In this document: positions 18,145 through 26,375 of the stretch, piece by piece
Position numbering within the stretch: the stretch's first letter is position 1
Layout: every line of letters starts with the position of its first letter
Origin: Merdicola sp963557785
Lineage (GTDB): Bacteria > Bacillota > Clostridia > TANB77 > CAG-508
DNA length: 64,000 bases
Assembly (NCBI GenBank): GCA_963557785.1
Contig: CAUWBF010000001.1
Coordinates: 186,001 to 250,000, forward strand
Reading direction: 5' to 3'
Translations under genes and position numbers: made by a program
The notes under the pieces: model-generated
What the model was told of the DNA's origin: nothing
The model's database searches: none
Seen by the model: only the letters and a program-made list of their open reading frames with translations

Positions 18145-19227
18145 ATGAAAGAAGCTATTGATAACAAAGAATTAGTATTAGCAATAGATGAACTAGAAAA
18201 GGAAAAAGGAATTAAAAAAGATTATTTAATGGAATCTATTGAATCAGCATTAGTTACAGCATATAAAAGAAACTTCAATTCAGAAGAAAATGTTAAAGTA
18301 ATAATGGATAAAGAAACAGGTGCATCACATTTATATTCTGTAAAAGAAATAGTTGAACATGTAGAAGATTCAACTTTACAAATTAGCTTAGCAGAAGCAA
18401 AAAAAATAAACAAAACATTAGAAATAGGAGACAGTGTTGATATAGAATTAGTACCAAAGAACTTTGGTAGAATTGCTGCACAAACAGCCAAACAAGTTAT
18501 TATCCAAAAACTAAGAGAAGCAGAAAGAGAAGTTATATTCTCAGAATATAATGAAAGAAAAGGCGAAATAGTATCTGGAATTGTACAAAAATCAGATAAA
18601 GGCGTAGTTGTAATGGACTTAGGTAGAATTGAAGGAGTTATGCCAGCAAAAGAACAAATACCTACAGAAACTTATAAAGTAAATGATAAAATTAAAGGAT
18701 GTATAGTAGATGTAGAAAAAGGGCAAAAAGGAGCACCAAAAGTTGTTATATCTAGAGCATCAGCAGATTTTGTAAGAAAATTATTTGAGTTTGAAATACC
18801 AGAAATATATGAAGGAGTTATAGAAATTAAAAGTGTTTCTCGTGACCCAGGATATAGAAGTAAACTTGCTGTATATTCACCAAATGAGAATATTGATCCT
18901 GTTGGTTCATGTGTTGGACAAAAAGGTGTTAGAATTCAAAATATAATAAATGAATTAAATGGTGAGAAAATTGATGTAATCGAATGGAATGAAGATCCAT
19001 CAATCTTTATATCAGCAGCATTATTACCAGCACAAGTAATGGCAGTAGATATTAAAGAAGAAGAAAAATTTGCACAAGTTATAGTACCAGATGATCAATT
19101 ATCTTTAGCAATAGGAAAATCTGGACAAAATGCTAGATTAGCAGCAAAATTAACAAATTGGAAAATTGATATAAAATCAGAATCACAATTTAGAGAAATG
19201 CTTATGAAAGCACAAGAAGAGGAATAA
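18145..19227 (+). CDS. nusA: Transcription termination/antitermination factor NusA
   Basis: This 360-residue RNA polymerase-binding factor has the N-terminal domain (about 1-125), an S1 domain starting near GEIVSGIVQKSDKG (about 135-200), and two KH domains (VGQKGVRIQ near 256 and AIGKSGQNARLAA near 323-335). It lacks the extra C-terminal acidic repeats of E. coli NusA, as usual in Firmicutes. It follows rimP by 24 bases with a GGAGG site. Confidence 0.97.
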   Translation: MKEAIDNKELVLAIDELEKEKGIKKDYLMESIESALVTAYKRNFNSEENVKVIMDKETGASHLYSVKEIVEHVEDSTLQISLAEAKKINKTLEIGDSVDIELVPKNFGRIAAQTAKQVIIQKLREAEREVIFSEYNERKGEIVSGIVQKSDKGVVVMDLGRIEGVMPAKEQIPTETYKVNDKIKGCIVDVEKGQKGAPKVVISRASADFVRKLFEFEIPEIYEGVIEIKSVSRDPGYRSKLAVYSPNENIDPVGSCVGQKGVRIQNIINELNGEKIDVIEWNEDPSIFISAALLPAQVMAVDIKEEEKFAQVIVPDDQLSLAIGKSGQNARLAAKLTNWKIDIKSESQFREMLMKAQEEE

Positions 19228-19271
19228 TAAGGTAATTATAAATATAAAATAGATTAAAGGGGTGAAAGCAA

Positions 19272-19532
19272 GTGAAGAATATACCACAAAGAACATGTAT
19301 TGGCTGTAGAGAAAAGAAAGATAAAAAGGATTTAATAAGAATAGTGAAAGATAAAGAAGGAAATATATCTGTAGATAAAACAGGAAAAGCAAATGGTAGA
19401 GGAGCATATATTTGTGATGATGTTACTTGCTTAGAAAAAGCTATAAAATCTAAAAGCTTACAAAGAACTTTTGAAACAGAAATTACAGAAGAATTATATG
19501 AAAATTTAAGAGGTGTGATTATTGATAAATAA
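19272..19532 (+). CDS. ylxR: YlxR/RnpM family RNA-binding protein
   Basis: This 86-residue protein opens with the YlxR signature PQRTCIGCREKKDK and continues with GRGAYIC and a cysteine/lysine region. B. subtilis YlxR (RnpM) binds the RNase P RNA and modulates its activity. It starts at GTG behind GGGGTGAAAG. Its end overlaps the start of the L7Ae-family gene by 11 bases, which suggests translational coupling. Confidence 0.92.
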   Translation: MKNIPQRTCIGCREKKDKKDLIRIVKDKEGNISVDKTGKANGRGAYICDDVTCLEKAIKSKSLQRTFETEITEELYENLRGVIIDK

Positions 19533-19842
19533 TAAATTATTAGGATTATTAGGTATATGTGCTAAAGCTGGAAAGATTGTATCAGGTGCAGATGCTTGCT
19601 TAGAAGAAATAAAAACAAATAGTGTTAAATTATTAATTATAGCAGAAGATGCTTCAGATAAAACTAAAAAAAATTATATTTTTTACGGTAATAAATATAA
19701 TATTCCAGTTGCTATAGCAAGTACAGTAGATAATTTAAGTAAAGCTATTGGAAAGAAAAATAGAGCAATAATAGGTGTAAAAGATATTAATTTATCAAAT
19801 GAAATACAAAAAATAATTAATGGGGGTGAAATTATTGGGTAA
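19522..19842 (+). CDS. ylxQ: L7Ae-family RNA-binding protein YlxQ
   Basis: This 106-residue protein is of the L7Ae/L30e/YlxQ kind that binds kink-turn-like RNA. GICAKAGKIVSGADAC near residues 10-25 is characteristic. It starts at TTG (19522) inside the end of ylxR with AGGTG as ribosome site, and its own end overlaps the start of infB. It is the usual fourth gene of the rimP-nusA operon. Confidence 0.9.
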   Translation: MINNKLLGLLGICAKAGKIVSGADACLEEIKTNSVKLLIIAEDASDKTKKNYIFYGNKYNIPVAIASTVDNLSKAIGKKNRAIIGVKDINLSNEIQKIINGGEIIG

Positions 19843-22777
19843 AGTTAAAATTCATGAAATAGCAAAAAAAATAGGACTAACAAGCAAAGAAGTAATAGAC
19901 AGAGCACTAGAACTAAAAATAGAAGCTAAAAGTCATTTAAGTGCTATTACAGAAGAAGAAGCTCAAAAATTAGAAAATAGTTTCAAAAAGAAGGAAACTA
20001 AATCAGAAAATAAAAATCTAGAAAAAAAAGAAGACAAAAAAGAAAATAAGCCAAAAAAAGAAGTACCAGTAATTATTAGAAGAGAAGTAATAATTTCAGA
20101 AGAGGAACTTGCTAAAAAAGAAGAAGAAGAAAAGAAAAGAAAAATGCAAGAGCGTAAGGCAAATGTAGGATTTGTACAAAGAGATAAAAATAAAGATTAC
20201 AATATTGTATATAGAGATAAGCCAACTAAGCCACTTACTGTAGAGGAATTATTTGGATTAAAGAAAAAAACTAAAGAAGAACCAAAGGAAGAAGTTAAAG
20301 AAGAAGTAAAAAAAGAGGAAGAAGTAAAGAAAGAAGAAGTAAAACCAGAAATTAAGAAAAGTGAAAGTGAGACTATGATAGAAATACAAACTAATTCAAA
20401 TAAAGAAGTAAAAACAGTAAATGACAGAAATAATTCAAATGATTATAGAAACAATAAAAGCAGTCAAAATAATTATAGAAATAATAACCAAAACAACAAC
20501 GGATTTAGAAATAATAACCAAAATAATGGTTATAGAAACAATAATCAAAATAACGATTATAAAAACAACAGAAATGGTCAAAATAATTTTAGAAACAATC
20601 AAAACAACAATGGTTATAGAAACAATAATTATAGAAATAATAATCAAGGAAATTATGAGAATAGAGGGCAAAGACCTCTTGATGAAAAAGGAATTGAAAA
20701 AAATATTAAAAACATAATGGCTGCAGACATTATAGAAAAAGAACCAGTTAGAGAATATAACAAAGCTATTGATAAACAAAAAAATAACAGATTTGATGAT
20801 AATCCTAATAAGGCTAAAAAGAATAATAAAAATAGAAGAAATGAAGATTTTGATATTAATGAAAAGAAATTAAAAGGATTAAAACAAGAACGTAGTTTAT
20901 CTAATATGTTTGGAGATCAAGAAGGTGGAATGCTAGATTATTACGATTTAACAACAGTTAGAGGAAAACGTAATAAAAAGAAAATAGCTAGACAAGAAAA
21001 TGAACCTTCAAAACAAAAAATATTCAAACTAACAGAAATTACTATTCCAGAAACAATATCTGTTAAAGATCTAGCAGCAGAATTAAAGAAAACAAGTAGT
21101 GAGATAATTAAAAAACTATTAGGATATGGAATAATGGCAACAATAAATAATGACATCGATTTTGATACAGCATTTTTAATAGCTGAAGAATTTGGAGTAA
21201 CAGCTAAAAAGAAAGAAATAGTTAAAGAAGAAGATGTATTATTTGATGATTCTGAAGACAACGAAGAAGACTTAGAAGAAAGACCACCAGTTATAGTTGT
21301 TATGGGACATGTTGACCATGGTAAAACATCACTTTTAGATGCTATTAGGTCAACAAATGTTATAGAAGGTGAAGCTGGAGGTATTACACAACATATAGGT
21401 GCATATCAAGTAAATATTAATGATAGAGATATTACTTTCTTAGATACACCTGGACACGAAGCATTTACAAGTATGCGTGCTAGAGGTGCACAAATTACTG
21501 ATATAGCAATATTAGTAGTTGCAGCAGATGATGGTGTTATGCCACAAACTGTAGAGGCAATTAACCACGCAAAATCTGCAGGTATACCAATAATAGTAGC
21601 AGTAAATAAAATAGATCTACCAGGAGCTAATGTAGAAAAAATTAAAGAAGAATTAATGAAATATGAATTAGTTCCAGAAGAATGGGGTGGAGATACTATT
21701 TATGTACCAATATCAGCTAAGAAACATCAAAATATAGATCAATTGTTAGAAATGGTTCTATTAGTTGCTGATATGAAAGAACTAAAAGCAAATCCAAATA
21801 AACAAGCCAAAGGTGCTGTTATAGAAGCAAGACTTGATAAAGCAAAAGGTCCAATAGCTTCATTATTAGTACAAAGAGGAACTTTAGATGTTGGTGACAC
21901 AATAGTAGTTGGATCTTCAATAGGTAGAATTAGGGCAATGAAAAATGATAAAGGACAAAGAGTTAAAAAAGCAGGTCCTTCTACACCAGTAGAAATAATG
22001 GGATTAACAGAAGTTCCAGTTGCAGGTGAAACTTTCTATGAAGTTAAAGATGAGAAAATGGCTAAACACTTAATTGAAAGAAGAAAACGTCAAGAAAGAG
22101 AAAAATCAATAAATGCAGGATCAAAAGTAACATTAGACAATCTATTTAGCCAAATGGAGGCTGGTAAATTAAAACAATTAAACTTAATAGTAAAGGCAGA
22201 TGTTCAAGGTTCAGTAGAAGCTGTAAAACAATCATTAGAAAAACTTACTAACGATGAAGTTAAAGTAAGCGTAATACATGCAGCAGCTGGAGCTGTTACA
22301 GAAACAGATGTAACTTTAGCTAAAGTATCTAATGCAATTATAATTGCATTTAATGTAAGACCAGTACCAAGCGCTAAAGATGAAGCAGAAAAAGACGAAG
22401 TTGAAATAAAACAATATTCTGTAATATATCAAGCAATTGAAGATGTAGAAGCAGCTATGAAAGGTATGTTAGATCCAAAATTTGAAGAAAAAGTTATAGG
22501 AACAGCAGAAATCAGACAAACATTTAAGGTTTCTAATGTTGGAACTATAGGAGGAGCTTACGTATTAACAGGAAAACTTGAAAGAAATGCTGGAGTAAGA
22601 ATAATTCGTGAAGAAGTTGTAATACATGACGGAAAACTTTCATCATTAAAGAGATTCAAGGATGATGCAAAAGAAGTTGCAAAAGGTTATGAATGTGGTG
22701 TACAAATAGAAAATTATAATGACATAAAAGAAGGAGACATCATTGAAGCTTATGTTATGGAAGAAATAAAACGTTAA
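19835..22777 (+). CDS. infB: Translation initiation factor IF-2
   Basis: This GTPase places initiator tRNA on the 30S subunit. I place the start at TTG 19835, because GGGGGTG (19821-19827) is then correctly spaced and the protein opens GKVKIHEIAKKIGL, the conserved IF-2 start; ATG at 19820 would include that site. The chain is about 980 residues, longer than most. An N-terminal Lys/Glu-rich part is followed by an Asn-rich, repeat-like linker (about residues 190-285), then a second IF2-N domain. The G domain follows, with G1 GHVDHGKTS near residue 490, DTPGHEAF and NKIDLPGA, and then domains II, III and IV. Confidence 0.96.
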   Translation: MGKVKIHEIAKKIGLTSKEVIDRALELKIEAKSHLSAITEEEAQKLENSFKKKETKSENKNLEKKEDKKENKPKKEVPVIIRREVIISEEELAKKEEEEKKRKMQERKANVGFVQRDKNKDYNIVYRDKPTKPLTVEELFGLKKKTKEEPKEEVKEEVKKEEEVKKEEVKPEIKKSESETMIEIQTNSNKEVKTVNDRNNSNDYRNNKSSQNNYRNNNQNNNGFRNNNQNNGYRNNNQNNDYKNNRNGQNNFRNNQNNNGYRNNNYRNNNQGNYENRGQRPLDEKGIEKNIKNIMAADIIEKEPVREYNKAIDKQKNNRFDDNPNKAKKNNKNRRNEDFDINEKKLKGLKQERSLSNMFGDQEGGMLDYYDLTTVRGKRNKKKIARQENEPSKQKIFKLTEITIPETISVKDLAAELKKTSSEIIKKLLGYGIMATINNDIDFDTAFLIAEEFGVTAKKKEIVKEEDVLFDDSEDNEEDLEERPPVIVVMGHVDHGKTSLLDAIRSTNVIEGEAGGITQHIGAYQVNINDRDITFLDTPGHEAFTSMRARGAQITDIAILVVAADDGVMPQTVEAINHAKSAGIPIIVAVNKIDLPGANVEKIKEELMKYELVPEEWGGDTIYVPISAKKHQNIDQLLEMVLLVADMKELKANPNKQAKGAVIEARLDKAKGPIASLLVQRGTLDVGDTIVVGSSIGRIRAMKNDKGQRVKKAGPSTPVEIMGLTEVPVAGETFYEVKDEKMAKHLIERRKRQEREKSINAGSKVTLDNLFSQMEAGKLKQLNLIVKADVQGSVEAVKQSLEKLTNDEVKVSVIHAAAGAVTETDVTLAKVSNAIIIAFNVRPVPSAKDEAEKDEVEIKQYSVIYQAIEDVEAAMKGMLDPKFEEKVIGTAEIRQTFKVSNVGTIGGAYVLTGKLERNAGVRIIREEVVIHDGKLSSLKRFKDDAKEVAKGYECGVQIENYNDIKEGDIIEAYVMEEIKR
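20440..20660 (+). repeat. Degenerate Asn-codon repeats inside infB
   Basis: Units related to AGAAATAATAACCAAAATAA recur roughly eight times with variable spacing. They encode a linker of (F/Y)RNNNQNN-type repeats in IF-2. The repeats are in frame and coding, so they behave as a low-complexity protein linker rather than an independent DNA element. Confidence 0.75.
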
Positions 22778-22792
22778 AGGTTGGTGAGATTT

Positions 22793-23167
22793 ATGCCTAA
22801 TAGAAATAATCAAAGATTTGGAAGAATCGATGAAGAATTAAAAAAAGAAATAAGCAATATTATAAATTATGATCTTAAAAACCCAGATGTTACAGGAATG
22901 ATAAGCGTAACAAAGGTAAAAGCAACTACAGATCTTAAATTTGCTAAAGTATATGTAAGTATATTAAATTCAAAAAATATAAAAACAACTTTAGCAGGAC
23001 TTAAAAAATCATCAGGATTTATAAGAAGTGAAGTTGCAAAAAGAGTAAACTTAAGAAATACACCAGAATTAATATTTGAATTAGATGATTCTATAGAATA
23101 TGGTGCTAGAATAGATTCAATTTTAAAAGAAGTAATGAAAGATATTAAACCAGGAGAGGAAGAATAG
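22793..23167 (+). CDS. rbfA: Ribosome-binding factor A
   Basis: This protein of about 124 residues has a KH-like fold and aids late 30S maturation at the 16S 5' end. The start at ATG 22793 gives PNRNNQRFGRIDEELKKEIS, the normal RbfA opening; a TTG at 22781 would add four residues over the ribosome site. Conserved parts include DLKFAKVYVSIL and the tail RIDSILKEV. It lies between infB and nrnA with one base before the next start. Confidence 0.93.
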   Translation: MPNRNNQRFGRIDEELKKEISNIINYDLKNPDVTGMISVTKVKATTDLKFAKVYVSILNSKNIKTTLAGLKKSSGFIRSEVAKRVNLRNTPELIFELDDSIEYGARIDSILKEVMKDIKPGEEE

Positions 23168-23168
23168 G

Positions 23169-24119
23169 ATGACCTTAGATAATATAGTAGAAGAAATAAA
23201 TAAAGCTAATACGATTGCTATACTAACACACGAAAGTCCAGATGGCGATGCTATGGGAAGCAGTTTAGCAATGTATAATGCATTAAGAGATATGGGGAAA
23301 AATCCTGATGTTATAATTCCAGAATATCCTAAGATATTTGAATTTTTACCAGGTACAGAGAGCATAATAGATAAACCAAGTGAAGAAGAATATGATTTAG
23401 CTATAGCTTTAGACTGTGGTGATTTAAAAAGATTAAATGGTTTTGCAAATGTATTTGAAAATGCAAAAACAACAATTTCTATAGATCACCATAGTATGAA
23501 CCCTATGTTTGCAGATTATAACTATGTTAACCCTGCTTCACCAGCTTGTTGCCAAATATTAGTTATAGTATTAGAATACTTAAAAGTACAAATAACTAAA
23601 AATATTGGAACATGCTTATTAACAGGAATAATTACAGATACAGGCGGATTTAAATATTCAGGTGTATCTGCAGAAACATTTGAATTTGCAGCATGGCTAT
23701 TAACTTCTGGTGTAAATGTTTCAGAAATATATAAAAAAGTTTTACAAATAAAAACAAGAGCTAACTATGAACTTACAAAAATTGCTATGAATAGAATGGA
23801 ATTTTTAGAAGATAACAAAGTAACATTTACATATATAACATTAGAAGAACAAGCTAGATTTGGCAACGAAGAAGGTTCACATGAAGGAATAGTTGAATCT
23901 GGAAGAGATATTGAAGGTGTAGAAGTTTCTATATTCTTAAGAGAATCAGAAGATGGATACAAAGTTTCTTTAAGATCTAATGAATATATAAATGTTTCAG
24001 ATGTATGCTTTATGTTTGGTGGCGGTGGACATCCTAGAGCAGCAGGATGCAAAATACAAGGAACGCCAGAACAAATAAAAAATAAACTATTAAATGAAAT
24101 AAAAAAAGAACTAAATTAA
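23169..24119 (+). CDS. nrnA: DHH-family bifunctional oligoribonuclease/PAP phosphatase NrnA
   Basis: This 316-residue phosphoesterase degrades very short RNAs and dephosphorylates 3'-phosphoadenosine 5'-phosphate. The metal motifs are HESPDGDAMGS (near residue 18), DCGD (near 83), the DHH box IDHHSMN (near 104) and the DHHA1 motif GGGGHPRAAGC (near 284). It takes its usual place after rbfA and before truB. Confidence 0.95.
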   Translation: MTLDNIVEEINKANTIAILTHESPDGDAMGSSLAMYNALRDMGKNPDVIIPEYPKIFEFLPGTESIIDKPSEEEYDLAIALDCGDLKRLNGFANVFENAKTTISIDHHSMNPMFADYNYVNPASPACCQILVIVLEYLKVQITKNIGTCLLTGIITDTGGFKYSGVSAETFEFAAWLLTSGVNVSEIYKKVLQIKTRANYELTKIAMNRMEFLEDNKVTFTYITLEEQARFGNEEGSHEGIVESGRDIEGVEVSIFLRESEDGYKVSLRSNEYINVSDVCFMFGGGGHPRAAGCKIQGTPEQIKNKLLNEIKKELN

Positions 24120-24128
24120 GTACACTAT

Positions 24129-24159
24129 AATAAAGATTTGAATTTATCAAATCTTTATT
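24129..24159 (+). terminator. Hairpin between nrnA and truB
   Basis: A perfect 13-bp stem (AATAAAGATTTGA / TCAAATCTTTATT) has a five-base loop. Only a short A/T stretch follows, so read-through into truB is likely. Confidence 0.55.
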
Positions 24160-24181
24160 ATTATATAGGAGACAATAAATA

Positions 24182-25069
24182 ATGGATGGAATAATTATAA
24201 TAAATAAAGAAAAAAATTATACATCACATGATGTGGTTGCAAAGGTAAAGAAAATACTAAATGTATCAAAAGTTGGACACACAGGAACTTTAGATCCGAA
24301 TGCTACAGGAGTTTTACCTATTTTATTAAATAAAGGGACACTTTTATCAAAATATCTAATTAACCATGATAAGATTTATACTGCAACACTAAAATTAGGA
24401 GAAAAAACAGATACAGCAGATTCTGAGGGAAATATTATAGAAGAAAGACAAGTTGAACTATCAAATATAAAAAAAGAAAAAGTAATAGAGGTTTTAGATA
24501 GTTTTATAGGAAAACAAAAGCAAGTACCTCCAATGTATTCTGCTATAAAAATTGATGGTAAAAAAATGTATGAATACGCAAGAAAAGGAATAAAGGTTGA
24601 TTTACCATCAAGAGAAATAGAAATTTATAATATTAGCTTAGAAAATATAGATGAAGAAAATAAATTAATTACTTTTACAGTAGAATGTTCAAAAGGAACT
24701 TATATAAGATCTTTATGTGAAGATATAGCATATAAATTAAATACAGTAGGATATATGAAAGAATTGAAAAGATTAAAAGTAGGAGACTTTAAAATAGAAA
24801 ATTCAATAACATTAAATGAACTAAAAGAAGTAATAGAAAAAAATAAGATTAATGATTATCTAATATCACTAGAAAAATTCTTTGAAAAAGAAGAAAAAAT
24901 TGTACTAAATGATAAAGAAATAAGACTATTTTTAAATGGAGCATTTTCTAAAAATAGTAAAAAATATAATTTAAAAGATGGAATATATAGAATATATAAT
25001 GTTAATAATAATTTTATTGGAATAGGAATATCTAAAAATAGTGAGTTAAAAAGAGATATTATATTATAG
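24182..25069 (+). CDS. truB: tRNA pseudouridine(55) synthase
   Basis: This 295-residue enzyme makes pseudouridine 55 in the T-loop of tRNAs. The catalytic motif VGHTGTLDPNATGVLP contains D38, and later KIDGKKMYEYARKG and SKGTYIRSL fit the family. The length is normal. The GGAGA site precedes the ATG. It is followed closely (9 bases) by the biotin ligase. Confidence 0.96.
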   Translation: MDGIIIINKEKNYTSHDVVAKVKKILNVSKVGHTGTLDPNATGVLPILLNKGTLLSKYLINHDKIYTATLKLGEKTDTADSEGNIIEERQVELSNIKKEKVIEVLDSFIGKQKQVPPMYSAIKIDGKKMYEYARKGIKVDLPSREIEIYNISLENIDEENKLITFTVECSKGTYIRSLCEDIAYKLNTVGYMKELKRLKVGDFKIENSITLNELKEVIEKNKINDYLISLEKFFEKEEKIVLNDKEIRLFLNGAFSKNSKKYNLKDGIYRIYNVNNNFIGIGISKNSELKRDIIL

Positions 25070-25078
25070 GAGAAACAG

Positions 25079-25654
25079 ATGAACGTAGAATATTTGAAAA
25101 GTGTAAAAACTAGAAAAATAGGCAAAAAAATAGAATTTTATGAGGAAATAAATTCTACACATACATATGCAAAAGAAAATATAGATAATTTAAATGATGG
25201 TACAGTTATTTTAGCTGATAAACAAACTGCTGGTAAAGGTACGAAAGGAAGAAAATGGTATACAGGAGCAGGCTTAAATATAGCGATGACGATTATTCTA
25301 AAACCAAATTGTGATCTCGATAAAATATCAACTTTAACAGTTGATACAGCAGAAATAGTACGCAAAACAATAAAAGAACTTTATAATTATGAATTAACAA
25401 TAAAAAAACCAAATGATTTAATGCTAAATGGTAAGAAAATATCAGGAATTTTAACTGAAAGCAATAGTATAGGAAATAAATTAAACTATATAATATTAAG
25501 TATGGGATTTAATGTAAACGAGGATAATTTTGATGAAGAAACATCTGATATTGCAACTTCTTTAAAAAGAGAGTATAAAAAGGAATTTACAAGAGAAGAA
25601 ATTATATTACATATAATAGAGAATTTAGATAAATATTATATTTTAAACATTTAA
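25079..25654 (+). CDS. birA: Biotin-[acetyl-CoA-carboxylase] ligase, single-domain form
   Basis: This 191-residue ligase attaches biotin to the carboxyl carrier protein. The biotinyl-AMP loop appears as AGKGTKGRKW (51-60), a variant of the usual GRGRxGRxW, and the substrate site as KKPNDLMLNGKKISGIL (109-125). It has neither the N-terminal DNA-binding domain of bifunctional BirA nor the usual C-terminal SH3-like domain, so it is short and not a repressor. It lies about 0.7 kb before the operon whose AccB (K114) would be its substrate. Confidence 0.88.
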   Translation: MNVEYLKSVKTRKIGKKIEFYEEINSTHTYAKENIDNLNDGTVILADKQTAGKGTKGRKWYTGAGLNIAMTIILKPNCDLDKISTLTVDTAEIVRKTIKELYNYELTIKKPNDLMLNGKKISGILTESNSIGNKLNYIILSMGFNVNEDNFDEETSDIATSLKREYKKEFTREEIILHIIENLDKYYILNI

Positions 25655-25793
25655 CCCAAAATAATATAAATAGCAAAATATGCATATAAAATTATAAAAA
25701 CAGCAATATTAATTAATTTTACTAATTCCGCCAAAGCGGATGAATAATATGGTTAAATTAAATAAATTTGTACGTATAAGTTTTGGTGGAAAT

Positions 25794-25994
25794 ATGCATA
25801 TTGAAATGAGGGTAAAAGATATTAGAAAAAGAAAAAACTTAACATTAGCGCAATTATCAGAAAGAACAGGAATATCCGTAACACATATAAATGATGTTGA
25901 AAACGGATTAAAAGAACCAGGGCTTTCTGTATTAGTTAGGTTGTCGAGAGCTTTAGACGTACAAATAACAGAATTATATAGAGTAGTATGGTAA
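25794..25994 (+). CDS. XRE-family helix-turn-helix regulator
   Basis: This is a single helix-turn-helix protein of about 66 residues (RVKDIRKRKNLTLAQLSERTGIS, then THINDVENGLKEP). I chose ATG 25794 because GGTGGA lies just before it and the domain starts a few residues later. An in-frame ATG at 25740 would add 18 residues but has no ribosome site. There is no effector domain. It sits 18 bases before a 60-residue protein and upstream of the fatty acid operon. It could regulate either, itself, or an unlinked target; nothing in the sequence decides this. Confidence 0.8.
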   Translation: MHIEMRVKDIRKRKNLTLAQLSERTGISVTHINDVENGLKEPGLSVLVRLSRALDVQITELYRVVW

Positions 25995-26012
25995 ATAAAG
26001 GAGTTCTAAAAC

Positions 26013-26195
26013 TTGAAAAATACAATGAAAGAATATTTTGAAAAGAGCAAGGCAGAATATGAAAAATACATAATAACAAATAATAGGCGACCAACTGAGA
26101 AAGAATGGAATCAAATAGCAAAAACAGATAAGTTATTATCAAGCTTATCTATGAGATATATAGGAAATATAACATTTAAAAAAAGAATTTTTTGA
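26013..26195 (+). CDS. Small hypothetical protein, 60 aa
   Basis: This is a basic 60-residue protein starting at TTG with a good AAAGGAG site, in the same unit as the XRE regulator. The pattern RRPTEKEWNQIAK...LLSSLSMRYIG vaguely recalls short DNA-binding repeats associated with homing endonucleases, but the match is too slight to assign. Its last codons form the left arm of the terminator hairpin. The function is unknown; a DNA-binding accessory is the best guess. Confidence 0.6.
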   Translation: MKNTMKEYFEKSKAEYEKYIITNNRRPTEKEWNQIAKTDKLLSSLSMRYIGNITFKKRIF

Positions 26196-26216
26196 TTAAA
26201 AAATTCTTTTTTTATT
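26178..26216 (+). terminator. Terminator overlapping the end of the 60-aa gene
   Basis: AAAAAAGAATTTTTT pairs with AAAAAATTCTTTTTT around a GATT loop, followed by T-rich sequence. It overlaps the last codons and the TGA stop. Confidence 0.7.
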
Positions 26217-26259
26217 TTATTAATAGATATAGTTCTTAAAAACCTGTAAGTTCAATGGT

Positions 26260-26288
26260 TTGACTAAATATTTGTTATTTGATAAAAT
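26260..26288 (+). promoter_or_regulatory. Upstream promoter (P1) of the fatty acid operon
   Basis: TTGACT (26260-26265) is followed after 17 bp by TAAAAT (26283-26288). The predicted start, near 26295, lies about 80 bases before fabD. Confidence 0.65.
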
Positions 26289-26302
26289 TACTTAGAAGAA
26301 AA

Positions 26303-26316
26303 TCTGACCGGTCGGA
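26303..26316 (+). promoter_or_regulatory. Palindromic operator candidate in the fab leader
   Basis: TCTGACCGGTCGGA is a 14-bp palindrome with a single mismatched pair and a perfect 8-bp core GACCGGTC. It stands out as a G+C-rich patch in a very AT-rich leader, just downstream of P1 and upstream of P2, the position expected for a repressor site. A TetR-type regulator would suit such a core; that is inference. It does not resemble the FapR or FabT sites known to me. Confidence 0.55.
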
Positions 26317-26342
26317 CTAATAGAAAAAATAGGCAGATTTCT

Positions 26343-26350
26343 TGTATACT
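26343..26350 (+). promoter_or_regulatory. Possible second promoter (P2) of the fatty acid operon
   Basis: TATACT (26345-26350) is preceded directly by TG, giving an extended -10-like element. No convincing -35 box is seen 17 bp upstream. A start here would give a leader of about 20 bases with a GGAGG site. Confidence 0.4.
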
Positions 26351-26375
26351 ATATTAGTATTGTTGGAGGTTAAAT

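Noticed and set aside
20440..20660. Repeated AT-rich units that could suggest a CRISPR-like array
   Set aside because: The units are irregular in spacing and in frame within infB, with no unique spacers or cas genes.
20421..20779. Open frames in other phases over the Asn-rich part of infB
   Set aside because: They are Ile/Thr repeats produced by reading AAT/ACA-rich codons out of frame; infB itself is continuous.
26258..26288. A FabT-type site (TTTGACT-like) in the fab leader
   Set aside because: Only a half-site resemblance is present and it coincides with a -35 box; no inverted partner at the right distance is seen.
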